Source of the DNA: Opitutia bacterium Tous-C4FEB
Lineage (GTDB): Bacteria; Verrucomicrobiota; Verrucomicrobiia; Opitutales; Opitutaceae
DNA: 64,000 nt
Reading direction: 5' to 3'
NCBI GenBank assembly: GCA_002304445.1
Contig: NEVA01000004.1
Span: 155,168 to 219,167 of the forward strand
The number at the start of each line of letters is the position of its first letter. Position 1 is the stretch's first letter. The translations under genes and the position numbers were made by a program. Positions 34,592 through 45,085 of the stretch are shown here, piece after piece. The notes beneath the pieces are model-generated. The model saw only the letters and a list, made by a program, of their open reading frames with translations. It searched no databases and was not told where the DNA came from.

Positions 34592-37402
34592 ATGCTGACA
34601 CGGTTCCATTCAACGGTTTTGTTTTTGGCGGTTCTCTTTTTTGGGCCGTTGGAAAACCCGATGTTTGCGGCGTCAAACCCTGTTTCGTTGGGGGCGCGCG
34701 CGGCGGCGGCCGTCGCCGCGGCATTGCCGACATCCGCGCCCCCGGAAATCGCCGGTAGAATTCGCCTGTTGGCGGCGTCCCTCGAAGAGAGTCGGCTCAA
34801 GCTGAACTTCAGCCGCGAGGTGTTGGAACTCGGGTTGGGGAGCGGCGCGTTTGAAGCGTTTGCCCATGAAATCGACGAAGCGGCGAGCGCGGTGCTGGAG
34901 ACGGAACTGCGGACCTTTGACCTGTATTTTCTGATCGACGGCGTGCCGTTGGAGCGGCTTTTCGAATCGAAGGAAAACGTCTCCGTGCCGCCGGTGGCGC
35001 GGGACGCGGTGCTCTTGCCCGCACCGCCGGTGCGCTCGGCTCAGGCTTTGAGCGGTCGTCGCGTCGCGATCAGTCCGGGGCACGGATATTATTTCACGGG
35101 CAGCATCTGGGGGCTGCAGCGGCCGTTTTTGCAGGGGATCGTGGAAGATTTTGTGAATCACGATTTCGTCACGATTTTGAACAACTTGCTCGTGGCCGAC
35201 GGTGCCGACGTGCGCCCGACGCGGAATCTCGACCGCAACGCCGGCAACGGAGAGTCGGGGTTTCCGAAATGGCAGGAAGCGGCGCGCTACCACGTGAAAG
35301 CGCTCGGGGCCGATCCTTCGGTCTGGAACGAGTCGGGTTTTACCCATCTCGAGCAGGACATCCGCTGCCGACCGCGCTACGCGAACGCGATCGAGGCCGA
35401 GTTGCTCGTGAGCATCCACAACAACGGCGGCGGCGGCACCGGGACGGAGACGCTTTACGATACGGGCAACGCCTTTGCGGCGCAGAACAAGCGTCTCGCC
35501 GACGTGCTGCACGCCAGCGTCATGAACGCGATCCGGCGCGACTATAATCCGACGTGGCGCGATCGTCTCGTGAAGGGATTCAACGGCAGCTACGGCGAGA
35601 ATCGGCTTGCGACGCGGCCGGCGGTGATTCTCGAAATCGCGTTCATGGACATGCCGACGCCGGACAACGCCGCGTTGCAGGACGAGCGTTTCAAACGCAT
35701 TGTCGCGACCGCGATTCGCGACGGCATTGCGGAGTATTTGGGCGGATCGACGGCGCCGGCCGCACCGGCGGCGTTGATCGCGAGCGGTGAGACGGCGGCG
35801 ATCTCGCTCGCGTGGACGGACACGACGGCCAACGAGACCGGCTTCCGTATCGAGCGCAAAGCAGGTGCGGCGATGACTTGGACGACGTTGGGCACAGTGG
35901 CGGCGAACGTCACAACCTACCGCGATACGGCGGTGACGGCCGGAGTGAGCTACATTTACCGCGTGCAGTCGTTCAATGCCGCCGGGCCCTCGGTCCTCTT
36001 TACCAATGAAGTCACCACAACGACCTTGGCGGCGCCGCCGGCGTTGCGCCTCGCCAGCGTTACGCCGACGACCAATCAGATTCGGAACTGGGGCGAGGTC
36101 GCCGAGTTTACGTTGGCGGTGACCGATGCCGGTGGTCGGCCGGTGAGTGGCGCGACATTGGTCGTGAATGACGGGCTGCGAAACTCGCTGAGCGAAGAAA
36201 CTTCGGTCACGGCGGACGCCACGGGAATCGTGACGTTTCGCGCATCCGTGCCGACTGGGCTGAGCAACGGGGCGTATCCTATAACCTTTCAGGCGACACT
36301 CGCGGGCTTCGCGGCCAGCCCGGTGGTCACGCGTTCCGTCGAAGTGGTGCGGGCCGGATTTTCGGGGGCGGGTGTCCCGACGATTGCGCTCCAGCCGCCG
36401 AGCAAGCGGGTTGTGGTCGGCCGCGAACTCAGCTTGGCCGTGGCAGCGATCGGGGCCTCGCCGCTGTCCTATCAATGGCGTTTCAACGGCGTGGACATCG
36501 CGGGCGCGACGGGAGCGACGTTGCTGGTGTCATCGGCGCGGCCGACGGACGCCGGTGGGTATTCGGTGGTGGTAACGAATGCGCTGGGCTCCGTGACGAG
36601 TGTGGCGGCGGAGATCGCCGTCGATCCGGCGGCGTGGCTTTCGAGTGTGTCACTGCGCACGACCTTGGCGGCGGCGCAGACGGTGACGGTGGGATTTGTC
36701 GTGAATGGCGGTTCGAAGGACTTGCTCGTTCGCGCGGCGGGCCCGGCGTTGGCGTCGTTTGGGTTGTCGGCCTTTATGTCCGATCCGCGGATGGAGTTGT
36801 TTCGAGAGGGAGTGAAAGTAGCGGACAACAACGATTGGCCGGTGGCGTTTGCGCCGGTGTTTTCAGGGCTGGGAGCGTTCCCGTTTCCGGCGGCGAGTCG
36901 CGATGCGGCGTTGCTTCGTCCGGTGCGCGGGCTGCACACGGTCGAAGTCACGGGCACGACGGGCGGGACGGTACTCGCCGAGGTCTATGATGCGGGCAGC
37001 GGGAGCGCGGCGCGCTTGATCGGACTGTCGGCGCGCAACCGCGTGGGCACCGGTGACGATGTGCTGATCGCGGGATTCTATCTGAGCGGCACGGGGACGC
37101 GCCGCGTCTTGATCCGCGGTATTGGGCCGGCGTTGGGGCTGCCGCCGTTTAATCTGCCGGGAGTGTTGGCCAATCCCACGATTGAGGTGCGGGATGGATC
37201 GGGGCGGATTGCGGAGAACGACGATTGGAGTCCGGCGCTGGCGGCGGTGTTTTCGCAGGTGGGGGCGTTTCCGCTCACACCCGGAAGCCGAGATGCGGCG
37301 GTAGTCGTCACGCTGTCGGCCGGGATCAGTTACACCGTGCAGGTTTCGGGCGTGGGTGGCGGCGTGGGTGAAGGAATCGTGGAAATTTACGAGGTGCCGT
37401 GA
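34592..37402 (+). CDS. N-acetylmuramoyl-L-alanine amidase with FnIII, Ig-like and C-terminal repeats
   Basis: 936 residues. Signal peptide, then an Amidase_3 catalytic domain (about 155-385) with zinc/catalytic residues His164 (SPGHG), Glu185, His276 (SIHNN) and Glu348 (ILEIAFMDM). It is followed by a fibronectin III segment (about 390-480), an Ig-like bacterial domain (YQWRFNGVDIAGATGATLLV) and two tandem copies of a repeat marked by LLVRAAGPAL / VLIRGIGPAL and DNNDWP / ENDDWS. It hydrolyses peptidoglycan outside the cytoplasm. The tail repeats are of a type I associate with Opitutaceae secreted proteins and may serve attachment or export. Confidence 0.87.
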   Translation: MLTRFHSTVLFLAVLFFGPLENPMFAASNPVSLGARAAAAVAAALPTSAPPEIAGRIRLLAASLEESRLKLNFSREVLELGLGSGAFEAFAHEIDEAASAVLETELRTFDLYFLIDGVPLERLFESKENVSVPPVARDAVLLPAPPVRSAQALSGRRVAISPGHGYYFTGSIWGLQRPFLQGIVEDFVNHDFVTILNNLLVADGADVRPTRNLDRNAGNGESGFPKWQEAARYHVKALGADPSVWNESGFTHLEQDIRCRPRYANAIEAELLVSIHNNGGGGTGTETLYDTGNAFAAQNKRLADVLHASVMNAIRRDYNPTWRDRLVKGFNGSYGENRLATRPAVILEIAFMDMPTPDNAALQDERFKRIVATAIRDGIAEYLGGSTAPAAPAALIASGETAAISLAWTDTTANETGFRIERKAGAAMTWTTLGTVAANVTTYRDTAVTAGVSYIYRVQSFNAAGPSVLFTNEVTTTTLAAPPALRLASVTPTTNQIRNWGEVAEFTLAVTDAGGRPVSGATLVVNDGLRNSLSEETSVTADATGIVTFRASVPTGLSNGAYPITFQATLAGFAASPVVTRSVEVVRAGFSGAGVPTIALQPPSKRVVVGRELSLAVAAIGASPLSYQWRFNGVDIAGATGATLLVSSARPTDAGGYSVVVTNALGSVTSVAAEIAVDPAAWLSSVSLRTTLAAAQTVTVGFVVNGGSKDLLVRAAGPALASFGLSAFMSDPRMELFREGVKVADNNDWPVAFAPVFSGLGAFPFPAASRDAALLRPVRGLHTVEVTGTTGGTVLAEVYDAGSGSAARLIGLSARNRVGTGDDVLIAGFYLSGTGTRRVLIRGIGPALGLPPFNLPGVLANPTIEVRDGSGRIAENDDWSPALAAVFSQVGAFPLTPGSRDAAVVVTLSAGISYTVQVSGVGGGVGEGIVEIYEVP

Positions 37403-37519
37403 GCGCGGTTCGCCGGTGGCTTTCGGCCAACGGGCGGAGGGGTTTGGTTGCGGGCGGGATTTCACCGAGTGCCGCGTTGACGCATTGCAACGGGCGGAAT
37501 CCGCCTCTCGATTCAAGTG

Positions 37520-38176
37520 ATGAAAATGATCACCGAGTTACAGCGTCGGGCCTCGCCGTTCCCCAAGCCGCAGGCCATTTATGCGGAAGGTGGCACGCTG
37601 TGGCTGAGCTCGCGGCAGACGAAGAAGTTCTATGCCCTCGACTGCGCTTCGTGGCAGGTGACGTGGGAATGTGAGGTGCCGGCGGGCGTTACGGTCTGGG
37701 GCACGACCAAAGTCGGCGACGACCTCTATGTGGTGTGTGGGGTTGATGCGGTGGACGTCGATGCACGGCGGATTCGCCGGGTGCGGCCAGGCGTGGGTTT
37801 TGAACCGGGGTTTAGTCTGCCGTGTCCGGACGGGATGGGTTCGCATCTCTCGCACGACGGCGTGTCGCTCGTGCTGAGCCAGTGGTATCCCCAGAAATTG
37901 ATTTCGCTGGGAGCTGACGGCACGCCGGGTCGGGTGCTGGCCGTGCCGCGCCAAGTGGTCGGGCAGTGCTTTGCGCACGGGGCTTTTTACCTGGCGACCA
38001 CGACGAACGAAGAATCGAACGACTACTTTATCGAGCGGCTGGATCCGGCCACCGGTGGCTGCGAGATGCTGGCCAAACTGGGCTTTCCGGCGCGAGGTCT
38101 CGCGTTCGACGGGTCAAATTTTTGGACGAATCACCGCGAGCAAAATGAGATCGTGGCGTTTGCGCGGGTGGGGTGA
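37520..38176 (+). CDS. Small beta-propeller-like hypothetical protein
   Basis: 218 residues from the ATG at 37520 (GTG at 37517 and ATG at 37526 are alternatives). Repeating beta blades with Trp/Gly: GGTLWLSSRQTKKFYALDCA, GDDLYVVCGVDAVDVDARRI, GLAFDGSNFWTNHREQNEIV. This recalls glutamine-cyclotransferase or quinoprotein-type propellers, but no catalytic motif is visible. No signal peptide. Convergent with the dienelactone hydrolase gene. Confidence 0.72.
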   Translation: MKMITELQRRASPFPKPQAIYAEGGTLWLSSRQTKKFYALDCASWQVTWECEVPAGVTVWGTTKVGDDLYVVCGVDAVDVDARRIRRVRPGVGFEPGFSLPCPDGMGSHLSHDGVSLVLSQWYPQKLISLGADGTPGRVLAVPRQVVGQCFAHGAFYLATTTNEESNDYFIERLDPATGGCEMLAKLGFPARGLAFDGSNFWTNHREQNEIVAFARVG

Positions 38177-38292
38177 GGGGAAAGACTTTTCCACCGCGAA
38201 GGAGCGCGAATTCGGATCGAGATCGGGCGCGGAGTGTGGGCGCGGGCTCGGTCCTCTCGTCGCGAGGAAGCTCGCTCCCACATCAGACGGAC

Positions 38293-39183
38293 TTAGCCGA
38301 GTTTCTTTTTGAAGAACGCGATGGTGCGGGTCCACGAGAGCTCGGCGGCGGCTTTGTCGAAGCGGGGAGTCGTGTCGTTATGGAAGCCGTGATTCGTGCC
38401 GGGGTAGATAAATGCTTCGTATTCCACCTTGGCGGCTTTCAGCGCGGCCTCCCATGCGGGCCAGCCAGCGTTTACGCGGGCGTCGAGTTCGCCGAAGTGA
38501 AGCAGGAGGGCGCCCTTGATCTTGGCGGCGTTCTCGGCGGCGGGTTGACCGCCGTAGTAGGGCACGGCGGCTTTCACGATATCAGGGAGACGCCACGCCA
38601 GGGTGTTGGCCATGCCGCCGCCGTAGCAGAAGCCGGTCACGCCGACGGAGCCGTTGCACTCGGGGTGAGCGTAAAGGAACTGGGTGGCGGCGACGAAGTC
38701 CTCGGTGAGTTTCTTGCCGTCCATTTTGGACTGCATCGCGCGGCCCCCATCGTCGGTGCCGGGATAACCGCCCTGCGGAAAGAGCGCGTCGGGCGCGAAG
38801 GCGACGAAGCCGGCGAGGGCGACACGGCGGGCGACGTCTTCGATGTAGGGATTCAGGCCACGGTTTTCGTGAATGACGATAACGCCGGGAAGTTTGCCTT
38901 TGGTGCCGGCGGGTTTGGCGAGAAGACCGCGGCATTCGCCGTGACCGGCGGCTGAGGAGAATTTCTCGTAACGCGTGACGACGCGGGCGTCTTCCTTCGG
39001 GACTTGGGCGGCGAAGGCGTAGTGGGGATTGAGCATTTCCAAGAGCGCGAGGGCGGTGACGCCGCCGACGGCGAACTTGGCGGCGCGCTCAAGAAACGTG
39101 CGCCGGTCGATCTGGCCGTGAACGTAGTAATCGTAGAGGTAGAGCAGCTCTTGATCGAATTCTTGGGCGGATTTGCGTTCCAT
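38293..39183 (-). CDS. Tat-exported dienelactone hydrolase family protein
   Basis: 296 residues. The twin-arginine signal IDRRTFLERAAKFAVGGV (about 25-42) suggests export of the folded protein. The dienelactone hydrolase triad is complete: Cys186 in GFCYGGG, Asp234 (FGELDARV) and His265 (TNHGFH), with Glu106 in IHENRG. This family opens cyclic esters such as dienelactone, or hydrolyses other esters. An N-terminal acidic extension precedes the Tat motif, as in other verrucomicrobial members. Confidence 0.9.
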   Translation of the reverse strand: MERKSAQEFDQELLYLYDYYVHGQIDRRTFLERAAKFAVGGVTALALLEMLNPHYAFAAQVPKEDARVVTRYEKFSSAAGHGECRGLLAKPAGTKGKLPGVIVIHENRGLNPYIEDVARRVALAGFVAFAPDALFPQGGYPGTDDGGRAMQSKMDGKKLTEDFVAATQFLYAHPECNGSVGVTGFCYGGGMANTLAWRLPDIVKAAVPYYGGQPAAENAAKIKGALLLHFGELDARVNAGWPAWEAALKAAKVEYEAFIYPGTNHGFHNDTTPRFDKAAAELSWTRTIAFFKKKLG

Positions 39184-39299
39184 GTTTTTAGGGGGCCGAG
39201 GGTGGGACTAAGCGGGGAGAATGGTGGAAATCCGTGCGGATGGAGCGGCGGGCGGCAAAGGCGAATCCTTGGCGGGCCGGATCGCTTTGGCCGTAGAAT

Positions 39300-39701
39300 T
39301 CAGGCTGGCCGCACGACCGACAGTTTTCGGAATTGGGCGCGAAAGAAGCCGTCGTCTTTTGTGGCGAGCCGGGTGGCGCGCATCGCGGCGTGTGCGCCGA
39401 TCAGGAAGTCGGCGATCAGGCGGAGGCGTTTACCGCCGGCTTTGCGGTAGCGGTCTTGGATTTCGCCGGCCAAGTTTGCGACCGCTTCATCGGATGGATC
39501 GAAATGGACGCCGAGTTGGGAGAAGAAACCGGCGTGCGCGGCGGCGGTCGGGAAGGCGGGGCGGGTCTCGGCCCAAACGATATCGCAGACTACCAACCGT
39601 CCTTCTGCGCGGCACTCGGCTAGCTTCTCCAACCATCCCGGGCCGTCTTCTTCGCCCTTGGCGATGGCCCACAGGACGGAACTGTCTACGGCGGTGGTCA
39701 C
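39300..39701 (-). CDS. vapC: PIN-domain RNase toxin, VapC family
   Basis: 133 residues, GTG start overlapping the antitoxin stop by four bases. PIN acidic residues: Asp6 (AVDSSVLW), Glu in VWAETR, Asp in IADFLIGAHA and Asp-Asp in ATKDDGFF. VapC toxins cut RNA, often tRNA or rRNA. It is the second gene of a two-gene operon, the standard layout. Confidence 0.92.
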   Translation of the reverse strand: MTTAVDSSVLWAIAKGEEDGPGWLEKLAECRAEGRLVVCDIVWAETRPAFPTAAAHAGFFSQLGVHFDPSDEAVANLAGEIQDRYRKAGGKRLRLIADFLIGAHAAMRATRLATKDDGFFRAQFRKLSVVRPA

Positions 39702-39946
39702 AGGCTGCTGCGGTCGTAGCCGCGCAGTTCGCGGAGGATTTGAGTCGAGGTCTTGCCAGGCTCGAAGTTCTTGGCCGCGCCGAGGGCGCCGCGCATGGCC
39801 TCTAGGTCGAAGTCATGTTTGGGCTTCGCCCGGAGGTCGGACGCTTGTTCATCGAAGAGCAGTTTCATGCCCGGCTTCAGATGGAATTTTTTCCGCAACT
39901 TGGCCGGGATCGTAATCTGATATTTGCTGCTGACCGTGGCTTGCAC
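39698..39946 (-). CDS. vapB: AbrB/MazE-type antitoxin, VapB family
   Basis: 82 residues, GTG start. An N-terminal SpoVT/AbrB swapped-hairpin DNA-binding fold (VSSKYQITIPAKLRKKFHLK, PGMKLLFDE) and a C-terminal tail (TSTQILRELRGYDRSSL) that should embrace the toxin. It likely represses its own operon. Overlaps vapC by four bases. Confidence 0.9.
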   Translation of the reverse strand: MQATVSSKYQITIPAKLRKKFHLKPGMKLLFDEQASDLRAKPKHDFDLEAMRGALGAAKNFEPGKTSTQILRELRGYDRSSL

Positions 39947-40053
39947 GGCGAAACGGTAAGTGCGGGCGCTTGGTGGTCAAGCTTGGCGCCCGAGCCGTCG
40001 AAGGCCGCCGACATTGGTGATCAACCACTCGGTGGAGATGCGGTGATCAGCCT

Positions 40054-40938
40054 CTATTTCGCAGCGGACTCCTGCAGCTCCTTTAGCGTCTTCCCTGTGG
40101 CGTCATGCCATTCGGTCCGGCCGTTGGCGCTTCGTCCCAATACAAACGCGGCGGCTAGCGACGGCGAACTGAACGTGTAGTCTTGGGTAAAGACGAGATG
40201 ACCTTGCTCCTCTTTTAGAATGCTCCGCGCAAGAAACTCGCGGTGCATTTTGTGCACCGAAGGCACGTGAATCGCCAATGACGGTGGTTCTTCGGAGAGT
40301 GGAACGACCCAAGAATTGGCCTGGACGACAAATCCTTGCGTGGTGTCGTAGCCACTGGCGGTTACACCCTTACCTTTGCACTTTAGTAAAATCTGCGATG
40401 GATCTTTCCTTGCTCCACTTGGCTTCGAGTCGGGTAGCTCAAAAGCGTGGATACCTAGAACCGGCAGCATGCTGAGCATGTTTCCAAGGAAAACCTCCAT
40501 ATCTGCGCGATCTGCTTCTGACAAGCTGGGCTCAGCTGGGTAATTGCTGTTCTCAAGCGGCACGCGCTTGGCTGCCAGTGCTTGCTTAACGAGCCGGGCT
40601 TCGAGGAATTGGACGTGGGCTTTGTTTAATTGCCCTGGGCCCGCCACGAAAAACACAGCGCGCGTCCAGAAATCTTTCTTCGCGTAGTGGTTATCTAGAC
40701 GTGGCCGAATAGGATCTCCCTCGCTGATGTAGAGGATGTCGCCATCCGCGTCCTCGCGAGGACCGAGCAACAGGTAAATACCAGTTTGATTGAACTCTTC
40801 CCGACTCTTGATTCTCGGCAACAGCGCCCTCGGAAACACGACCGCTTTCCCAATCCAATTTGAACGATCGACGATGCGGAGGCCATCAGGATCCCCATCA
40901 GCCACAAAAATACGTAGCGAAAAGGGAGAGGTATTCAT
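40054..40938 (-). CDS. GIY-YIG nuclease family protein with DUF4357
   Basis: 294 residues from the ATG at 40938; the open frame reaches upstream antisense to purL and is not part of it. GIY at 53-55 (TGIYLLLG), YIS in place of YIG at 70-72 (LYISEGD), the catalytic-type Arg near 78-80 and Glu113 (QFLEARLV). The C-terminus (SLAAAFVLGRSANGRTEWHD) is a DUF4357 domain. Such proteins occur near restriction or mobile genes; the role here is unknown. The gene is visibly more AT-rich than its neighbours, suggesting acquisition. Confidence 0.85.
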   Translation of the reverse strand: MNTSPFSLRIFVADGDPDGLRIVDRSNWIGKAVVFPRALLPRIKSREEFNQTGIYLLLGPREDADGDILYISEGDPIRPRLDNHYAKKDFWTRAVFFVAGPGQLNKAHVQFLEARLVKQALAAKRVPLENSNYPAEPSLSEADRADMEVFLGNMLSMLPVLGIHAFELPDSKPSGARKDPSQILLKCKGKGVTASGYDTTQGFVVQANSWVVPLSEEPPSLAIHVPSVHKMHREFLARSILKEEQGHLVFTQDYTFSSPSLAAAFVLGRSANGRTEWHDATGKTLKELQESAAK

Positions 40939-40961
40939 TTGGTTGGTTTTGTGGTCGCCTC

Positions 40962-43900
40962 CTATCCCACCCAAGCCCGCGCGTTGTAGAAGAGCTGCAT
41001 CCACGGGCTGTCTTCGCCCCAGGTTTTTGGGGTCCAGCTCATGCAGGCGCTGCGGAAGACACGCTCGGGGTGGGGCATCATGATCGTCACGCGGCCCGAG
41101 GTCGTCGTGAACGCGGTGAGGCCTTGGGGCGAGCCGTTGGGGTTGAGCGGGTAGGCTTCGGTCGGTTGGTGGTGGTTGTCCACGAAGCGCGCGGCGATGA
41201 GGCCGGAGTTGGCGCAATGGTTGAGTGCGGCGGCGTCGGCGAACTCGGTAAAGCCTTCGCCGTGGGCGACGGCGATGGGGAGCACGCTGTCGGTCATGCC
41301 GGCGAAAAGGATGCTCGGGCTCGCCTCGATTTTCACCGAGACGTAGCGGCTTTCGTAGCGCTCGCTTTGGTTTTGCACGAAGCGCGGCCAGTGGTCGGAC
41401 CCGGGGATGATCGACTTGAGGTTGCTCAGCATCTGGCAGCCGTTGCACACGCCGAGGGCGAAGGTGTCGGTGCGCGCGAAGAAGGCGGCGAACTCGGCGC
41501 GGGCGTGGTCGTTGAACAAGATGCTCTTGGCCCAGCCCTCGCCGGCGCCGAGGACGTCGCCGTAACTGAAGCCGCCGCACGCGGCGAGGCCGCGGAAGTC
41601 CCGGAGAGTAACACGGCCGCTGAGGATGTCGGTCATGTGGACATCGACGGCGCGGAAGCCGGCGCGGGTGAAAGCGGCGGCCATCTCGACTTCGCCGTTT
41701 ACGCCCTGCTCGCGCAAGATCGCGATGGAGGGGCGGGAGGAAGTGGAACCAGAAAGCGCGTTGGGGGCAACGCGCTCCACCTCGAACGTAAGGAGTGGCT
41801 TGATGCCGGGGTTGGTGCGGTCTTGGCGGAGTTGGTGTTCGGAATCGGCACAGGCGGGGTGGTCGCGGAGGGCAGCCATCCGGTGCGTCACATCCGACCA
41901 CACGGCGCGGAGGGCGAAGAGGTCTTCATCCAGGATGATTTTGCCGCCGCGCTTGATGCGGAAGCGGTGCTCGCGGTTGAGCGTGCCGATGCGCGTGGTG
42001 CAGGCTTTGAAGCCGTGCTGGCGGAGGGTCTGCGAAACGGAGTCGAGGTCGGCGGTGCGGATCTGGATGACGGCGCCGAGTTCTTCGTTGAAGAGGGTGC
42101 TGTCGACGTTGTGCCCGGAGAGAATTTCGAGATCGACGCCGGTGTGGCCGGCGAAGGCCATTTCGGCGACGGTAGCGAGCAAGCCGCCGTCGGAACGGTC
42201 GTGGTAGGCGAGGAGTTTGCCGTCGCGGCCGAGCAGTTGGATGGCGGCCCAAAACTGCTTGAGGTCGTGGGCGCTGTCGACGTCGGGCGGGGCCTCGCCC
42301 ATCTGCGAAACGACTTGAGCAAGGATGGAGCCGCCGAGGCGGTTTTTGCCGCGGCCGAGATCGATCAGGAGGAGGATGGTGTCGCCGATGAGGGCGGCAG
42401 GTTGAGAGTGGAGAGTGGAGGGTTGAGAGGCGGCATCCGGAGCGTCGGAACGGAGTTGCGGCGTGAGGGTGAGGCGGATGTCGGTGACGGGGGCGAACGC
42501 GGAGATGATGAGGGAGGTGGGCGCGGTGATGCGTTTGTGGAGGCCCTCGCGGTTGCCGACGGCGGGCTCCTTCCAAGCGGTGCTCATGCTCATCGAGTCT
42601 TTGCCAACGGGAATGGTGATGCCGAGGGCGGGACAGAGATCGAGGCCGATGGCGGAGACGGCGGCGTAGAGATCGGCGCCGTCGCCAGCGATGGCGGGAG
42701 CGGCCATCCAGTTGGCGGACAAGTTTACTTTGCCGAGCTCGCCGATCTGGGCGGCGGCGAGATTGGTGAGGGCTTCGCCGACGGCGAGGCGGGCGGATGC
42801 GGCGGCGTCGTTGATGGCGACGGGTGTGCGCTCGCCCATGGCCATCGCTTCGCCGGTGCAGACATCGAAGGTGGCGGCAGTGACGGCGCAATCGGCGACG
42901 GGAACTTGCCACGGACCGACCATCTGGTCGCGGGCGATGAGGCCGCCGAGGGAGCGGTCGCCGATGGAAATGAGGAACGTCTTGTCGGCCACGGCCGGGT
43001 GCGAGAGCACGCGGTGGACGATATCGAGCAGCGTGAGCTCGCCGAGATCGAGGGGCTTGCGCGGGCGAGCGAGGGTGGTGTCGGTGCGGGTCATGCGCGG
43101 CGGTTTGCCGAGCAGCACGTCGAGCGGGAGGTCGATGGGAGTGTTCTTGAAATGGGAATCCTCGAGGACGAGTTGTTGCTCAACGGTGGCCTCGCCGACG
43201 ACGGCGAAGGGGCAGCGCTCGCGTTCGCAGAGGGTGCGGAAGGCGGCGAGGCGGGCGGCGGGAACCGCGAGGACGTAGCGCTCTTGCGACTCGTTGCACC
43301 AAATCTCGAGCGGGGACATGCCGGGTTCGGCGTTGGGGACGGCGCGGAGTTGGAATTTTCCGCCGCGGCCGCCGTCATTGACGAGTTCAGGGAGGGCGTT
43401 GGAGATGCCGCCGGCGCCGACGTCGTGGATGAATGAAATGGGGTTTTCCGCGCCGAGAGCCCAGCATCGATCAATGACCTCCTGGCAGCGGCGCTCCATC
43501 TCGGCGTTGTCGCGCTGCACGCTGGCGAAATCGAGATCGGCGTGGGCGGCACCGCCGGTGAGGGAGCTGGCGGCACCGCCGCCGAGACCGATGAGCATGG
43601 CCGGGCCGCCGAGGACGATGAGGTGGTCGCCGGGATTGATGGCGGCTTTTTTGACGTGTTCGGCGCGGATGTTGCCGAGGCCGCCGGCGAGCATGATGGG
43701 TTTGTGATAACCGCGGAGCTCGGTGCCGCGGGCGTTGGGCACCTCTTGTTCGAAGGTGCGGAAGTAGCCGTTGATGGCGGGCCGGCCGAATTCGTTGTTG
43801 AAGGCGGCGGCGCCGAGCGGGCCTTCGAGCATGATGTCGAGAGCGGAGACGATGCGGGCAGGTTTGCCGAAATCTTTTTCCCATGGCCGGACGGCTCCGG

Positions 43901-44951
43901 GGATTTTCAGATTTGAGACGGAGAAACCGACCAGGCCGGCTTTCGGTTTTCCGCCGCGGCCGGTGGCGCCTTCGTCGCGGATCTCGCCGCCGGAGCCGGT
44001 GGCGGCGCCGGGAAACGGTGAGATGGCGGTCGGGTGATTGTGGGTCTCGACCTTGCAGAGCAGGTGAATTTCCTCCTCGTGCGGGGCATATTCGTGCGTG
44101 ACCGGATCGGCGAAAAAGCGGCCTCCGCGGGTGCCGACGAGGACGGCGGCGTTGTCCTTGTAGGCGGAGAGGATCCCCTCGGGGTGCAGCGCGTAGGTGT
44201 TTTTGATCATCTGGAACAGCGACTGGTCTTGGGGCTGGCCGTCGATGGTCCACGTGGCGTTGAAAATTTTGTGGCGGCAGTGCTCGGAGTTGGCCTGGGC
44301 GAACATCATCAATTCGATGTCGTTCGGATCGCGGCCGAGGGTGGTGAAGGCGGTGACGAGGTAGTCGATCTCGTCGTCGGCGAGGGCGAGGCCGAGGTAT
44401 TGGTTGGCGGTGACGAGGGCGCTGCGGCCGGCGGCGAGCACCGGAATGGATTTCATCGGGCGCGGTTGCTCGTGGCGGAACAGAGCGGCGCAGGCATCAA
44501 GATCACCGAAGACGGATTCCGTCATGCGGTCGTGGAGTTTGGCGCGGAGGGTCTTAAGTTGCGCGGGATCGAGGGGTGAGAGCGGAAACGCAACCGCTGG
44601 CACGTCGAGCTCGACGGTATAGGCGATCACACGTTCGAGGCGTTGGATGGTTGTCAGGCTGCAGAGGCGCGCGATGTCGGTGGCTTTGGACGACCACGGT
44701 GAAATTGTGCCGGGGCGCGGCGCCACGATTTGGAGCAGTCCGGCAACGGGCACGGCGGTGCGGCGTGGACCGTAGGTGAGCAGCCGCGAGAGGACGGAGT
44801 GCTCGGCGGGCGAGAGGGGTGCGGTCGTCTCGGCCAAGTGAACGAACTCGGCGGCGAGAGCCCGAACGGGAAGCCCGTCGGCGACGAGAGTGGCCTGGAG
44901 CTTTTGGAGTCGGAAGGACGAAAGGGCGGGCGAGCCGCGAAGGATCAACAT
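40962..44951 (-). CDS. purL: Phosphoribosylformylglycinamidine synthase (single-chain)
   Basis: 1329 residues, the fused PurL/PurQ form. The AIRS-like synthetase domains include [40 protein letters not shown] and [24 protein letters not shown] glycine loops; the C-terminal glutaminase has [32 protein letters not shown] (nucleophile Cys) and the final MPHPERVFR. It catalyses step 4 of purine synthesis, with glutamine as nitrogen donor. A short low-complexity stretch ([11 protein letters not shown]) is encoded by 7-base repeats at 42401-42428. Divergent from purF across 214 bases. Confidence 0.96.
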   Translation of the reverse strand: MLILRGSPALSSFRLQKLQATLVADGLPVRALAAEFVHLAETTAPLSPAEHSVLSRLLTYGPRRTAVPVAGLLQIVAPRPGTISPWSSKATDIARLCSLTTIQRLERVIAYTVELDVPAVAFPLSPLDPAQLKTLRAKLHDRMTESVFGDLDACAALFRHEQPRPMKSIPVLAAGRSALVTANQYLGLALADDEIDYLVTAFTTLGRDPNDIELMMFAQANSEHCRHKIFNATWTIDGQPQDQSLFQMIKNTYALHPEGILSAYKDNAAVLVGTRGGRFFADPVTHEYAPHEEEIHLLCKVETHNHPTAISPFPGAATGSGGEIRDEGATGRGGKPKAGLVGFSVSNLKIPGAVRPWEKDFGKPARIVSALDIMLEGPLGAAAFNNEFGRPAINGYFRTFEQEVPNARGTELRGYHKPIMLAGGLGNIRAEHVKKAAINPGDHLIVLGGPAMLIGLGGGAASSLTGGAAHADLDFASVQRDNAEMERRCQEVIDRCWALGAENPISFIHDVGAGGISNALPELVNDGGRGGKFQLRAVPNAEPGMSPLEIWCNESQERYVLAVPAARLAAFRTLCERERCPFAVVGEATVEQQLVLEDSHFKNTPIDLPLDVLLGKPPRMTRTDTTLARPRKPLDLGELTLLDIVHRVLSHPAVADKTFLISIGDRSLGGLIARDQMVGPWQVPVADCAVTAATFDVCTGEAMAMGERTPVAINDAAASARLAVGEALTNLAAAQIGELGKVNLSANWMAAPAIAGDGADLYAAVSAIGLDLCPALGITIPVGKDSMSMSTAWKEPAVGNREGLHKRITAPTSLIISAFAPVTDIRLTLTPQLRSDAPDAASQPSTLHSQPAALIGDTILLLIDLGRGKNRLGGSILAQVVSQMGEAPPDVDSAHDLKQFWAAIQLLGRDGKLLAYHDRSDGGLLATVAEMAFAGHTGVDLEILSGHNVDSTLFNEELGAVIQIRTADLDSVSQTLRQHGFKACTTRIGTLNREHRFRIKRGGKIILDEDLFALRAVWSDVTHRMAALRDHPACADSEHQLRQDRTNPGIKPLLTFEVERVAPNALSGSTSSRPSIAILREQGVNGEVEMAAAFTRAGFRAVDVHMTDILSGRVTLRDFRGLAACGGFSYGDVLGAGEGWAKSILFNDHARAEFAAFFARTDTFALGVCNGCQMLSNLKSIIPGSDHWPRFVQNQSERYESRYVSVKIEASPSILFAGMTDSVLPIAVAHGEGFTEFADAAALNHCANSGLIAARFVDNHHQPTEAYPLNPNGSPQGLTAFTTTSGRVTIMMPHPERVFRSACMSWTPKTWGEDSPWMQLFYNARAWVG
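42401..42428. repeat. Four degenerate 7-base repeats inside purL
   Basis: GTTGAGA GTGGAGA GTGGAGG GTTGAGA: a period-7 run of consensus GTKGAGR, with the outer units identical. On the coding strand it gives CTCAAC/CTCCAC-type units translated as part of [11 protein letters not shown]. Heptameric short tandem repeats (STRR) are known from cyanobacteria and some other phyla; here one lies within an essential gene. Confidence 0.6.
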
Positions 44952-45085
44952 GGTCGGAACCTGAGAGTTTCAGGACATCGCGGAGGCGGTCAAGGGAAGC
45001 GCGGAGGCGGTAAGAGGATCTTAAGACGCGCTGGAATCAGAAAGCCGTTGACGTAATCCGAGAGGCCTTCGAGATGGCCGTTTTT

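Noticed and set aside
40939..41901. Long upstream extension of the GIY-YIG frame
   Set aside because: It runs through the purL glutaminase region in another frame and is Arg/Pro-rich; the real start is the ATG at 40938.
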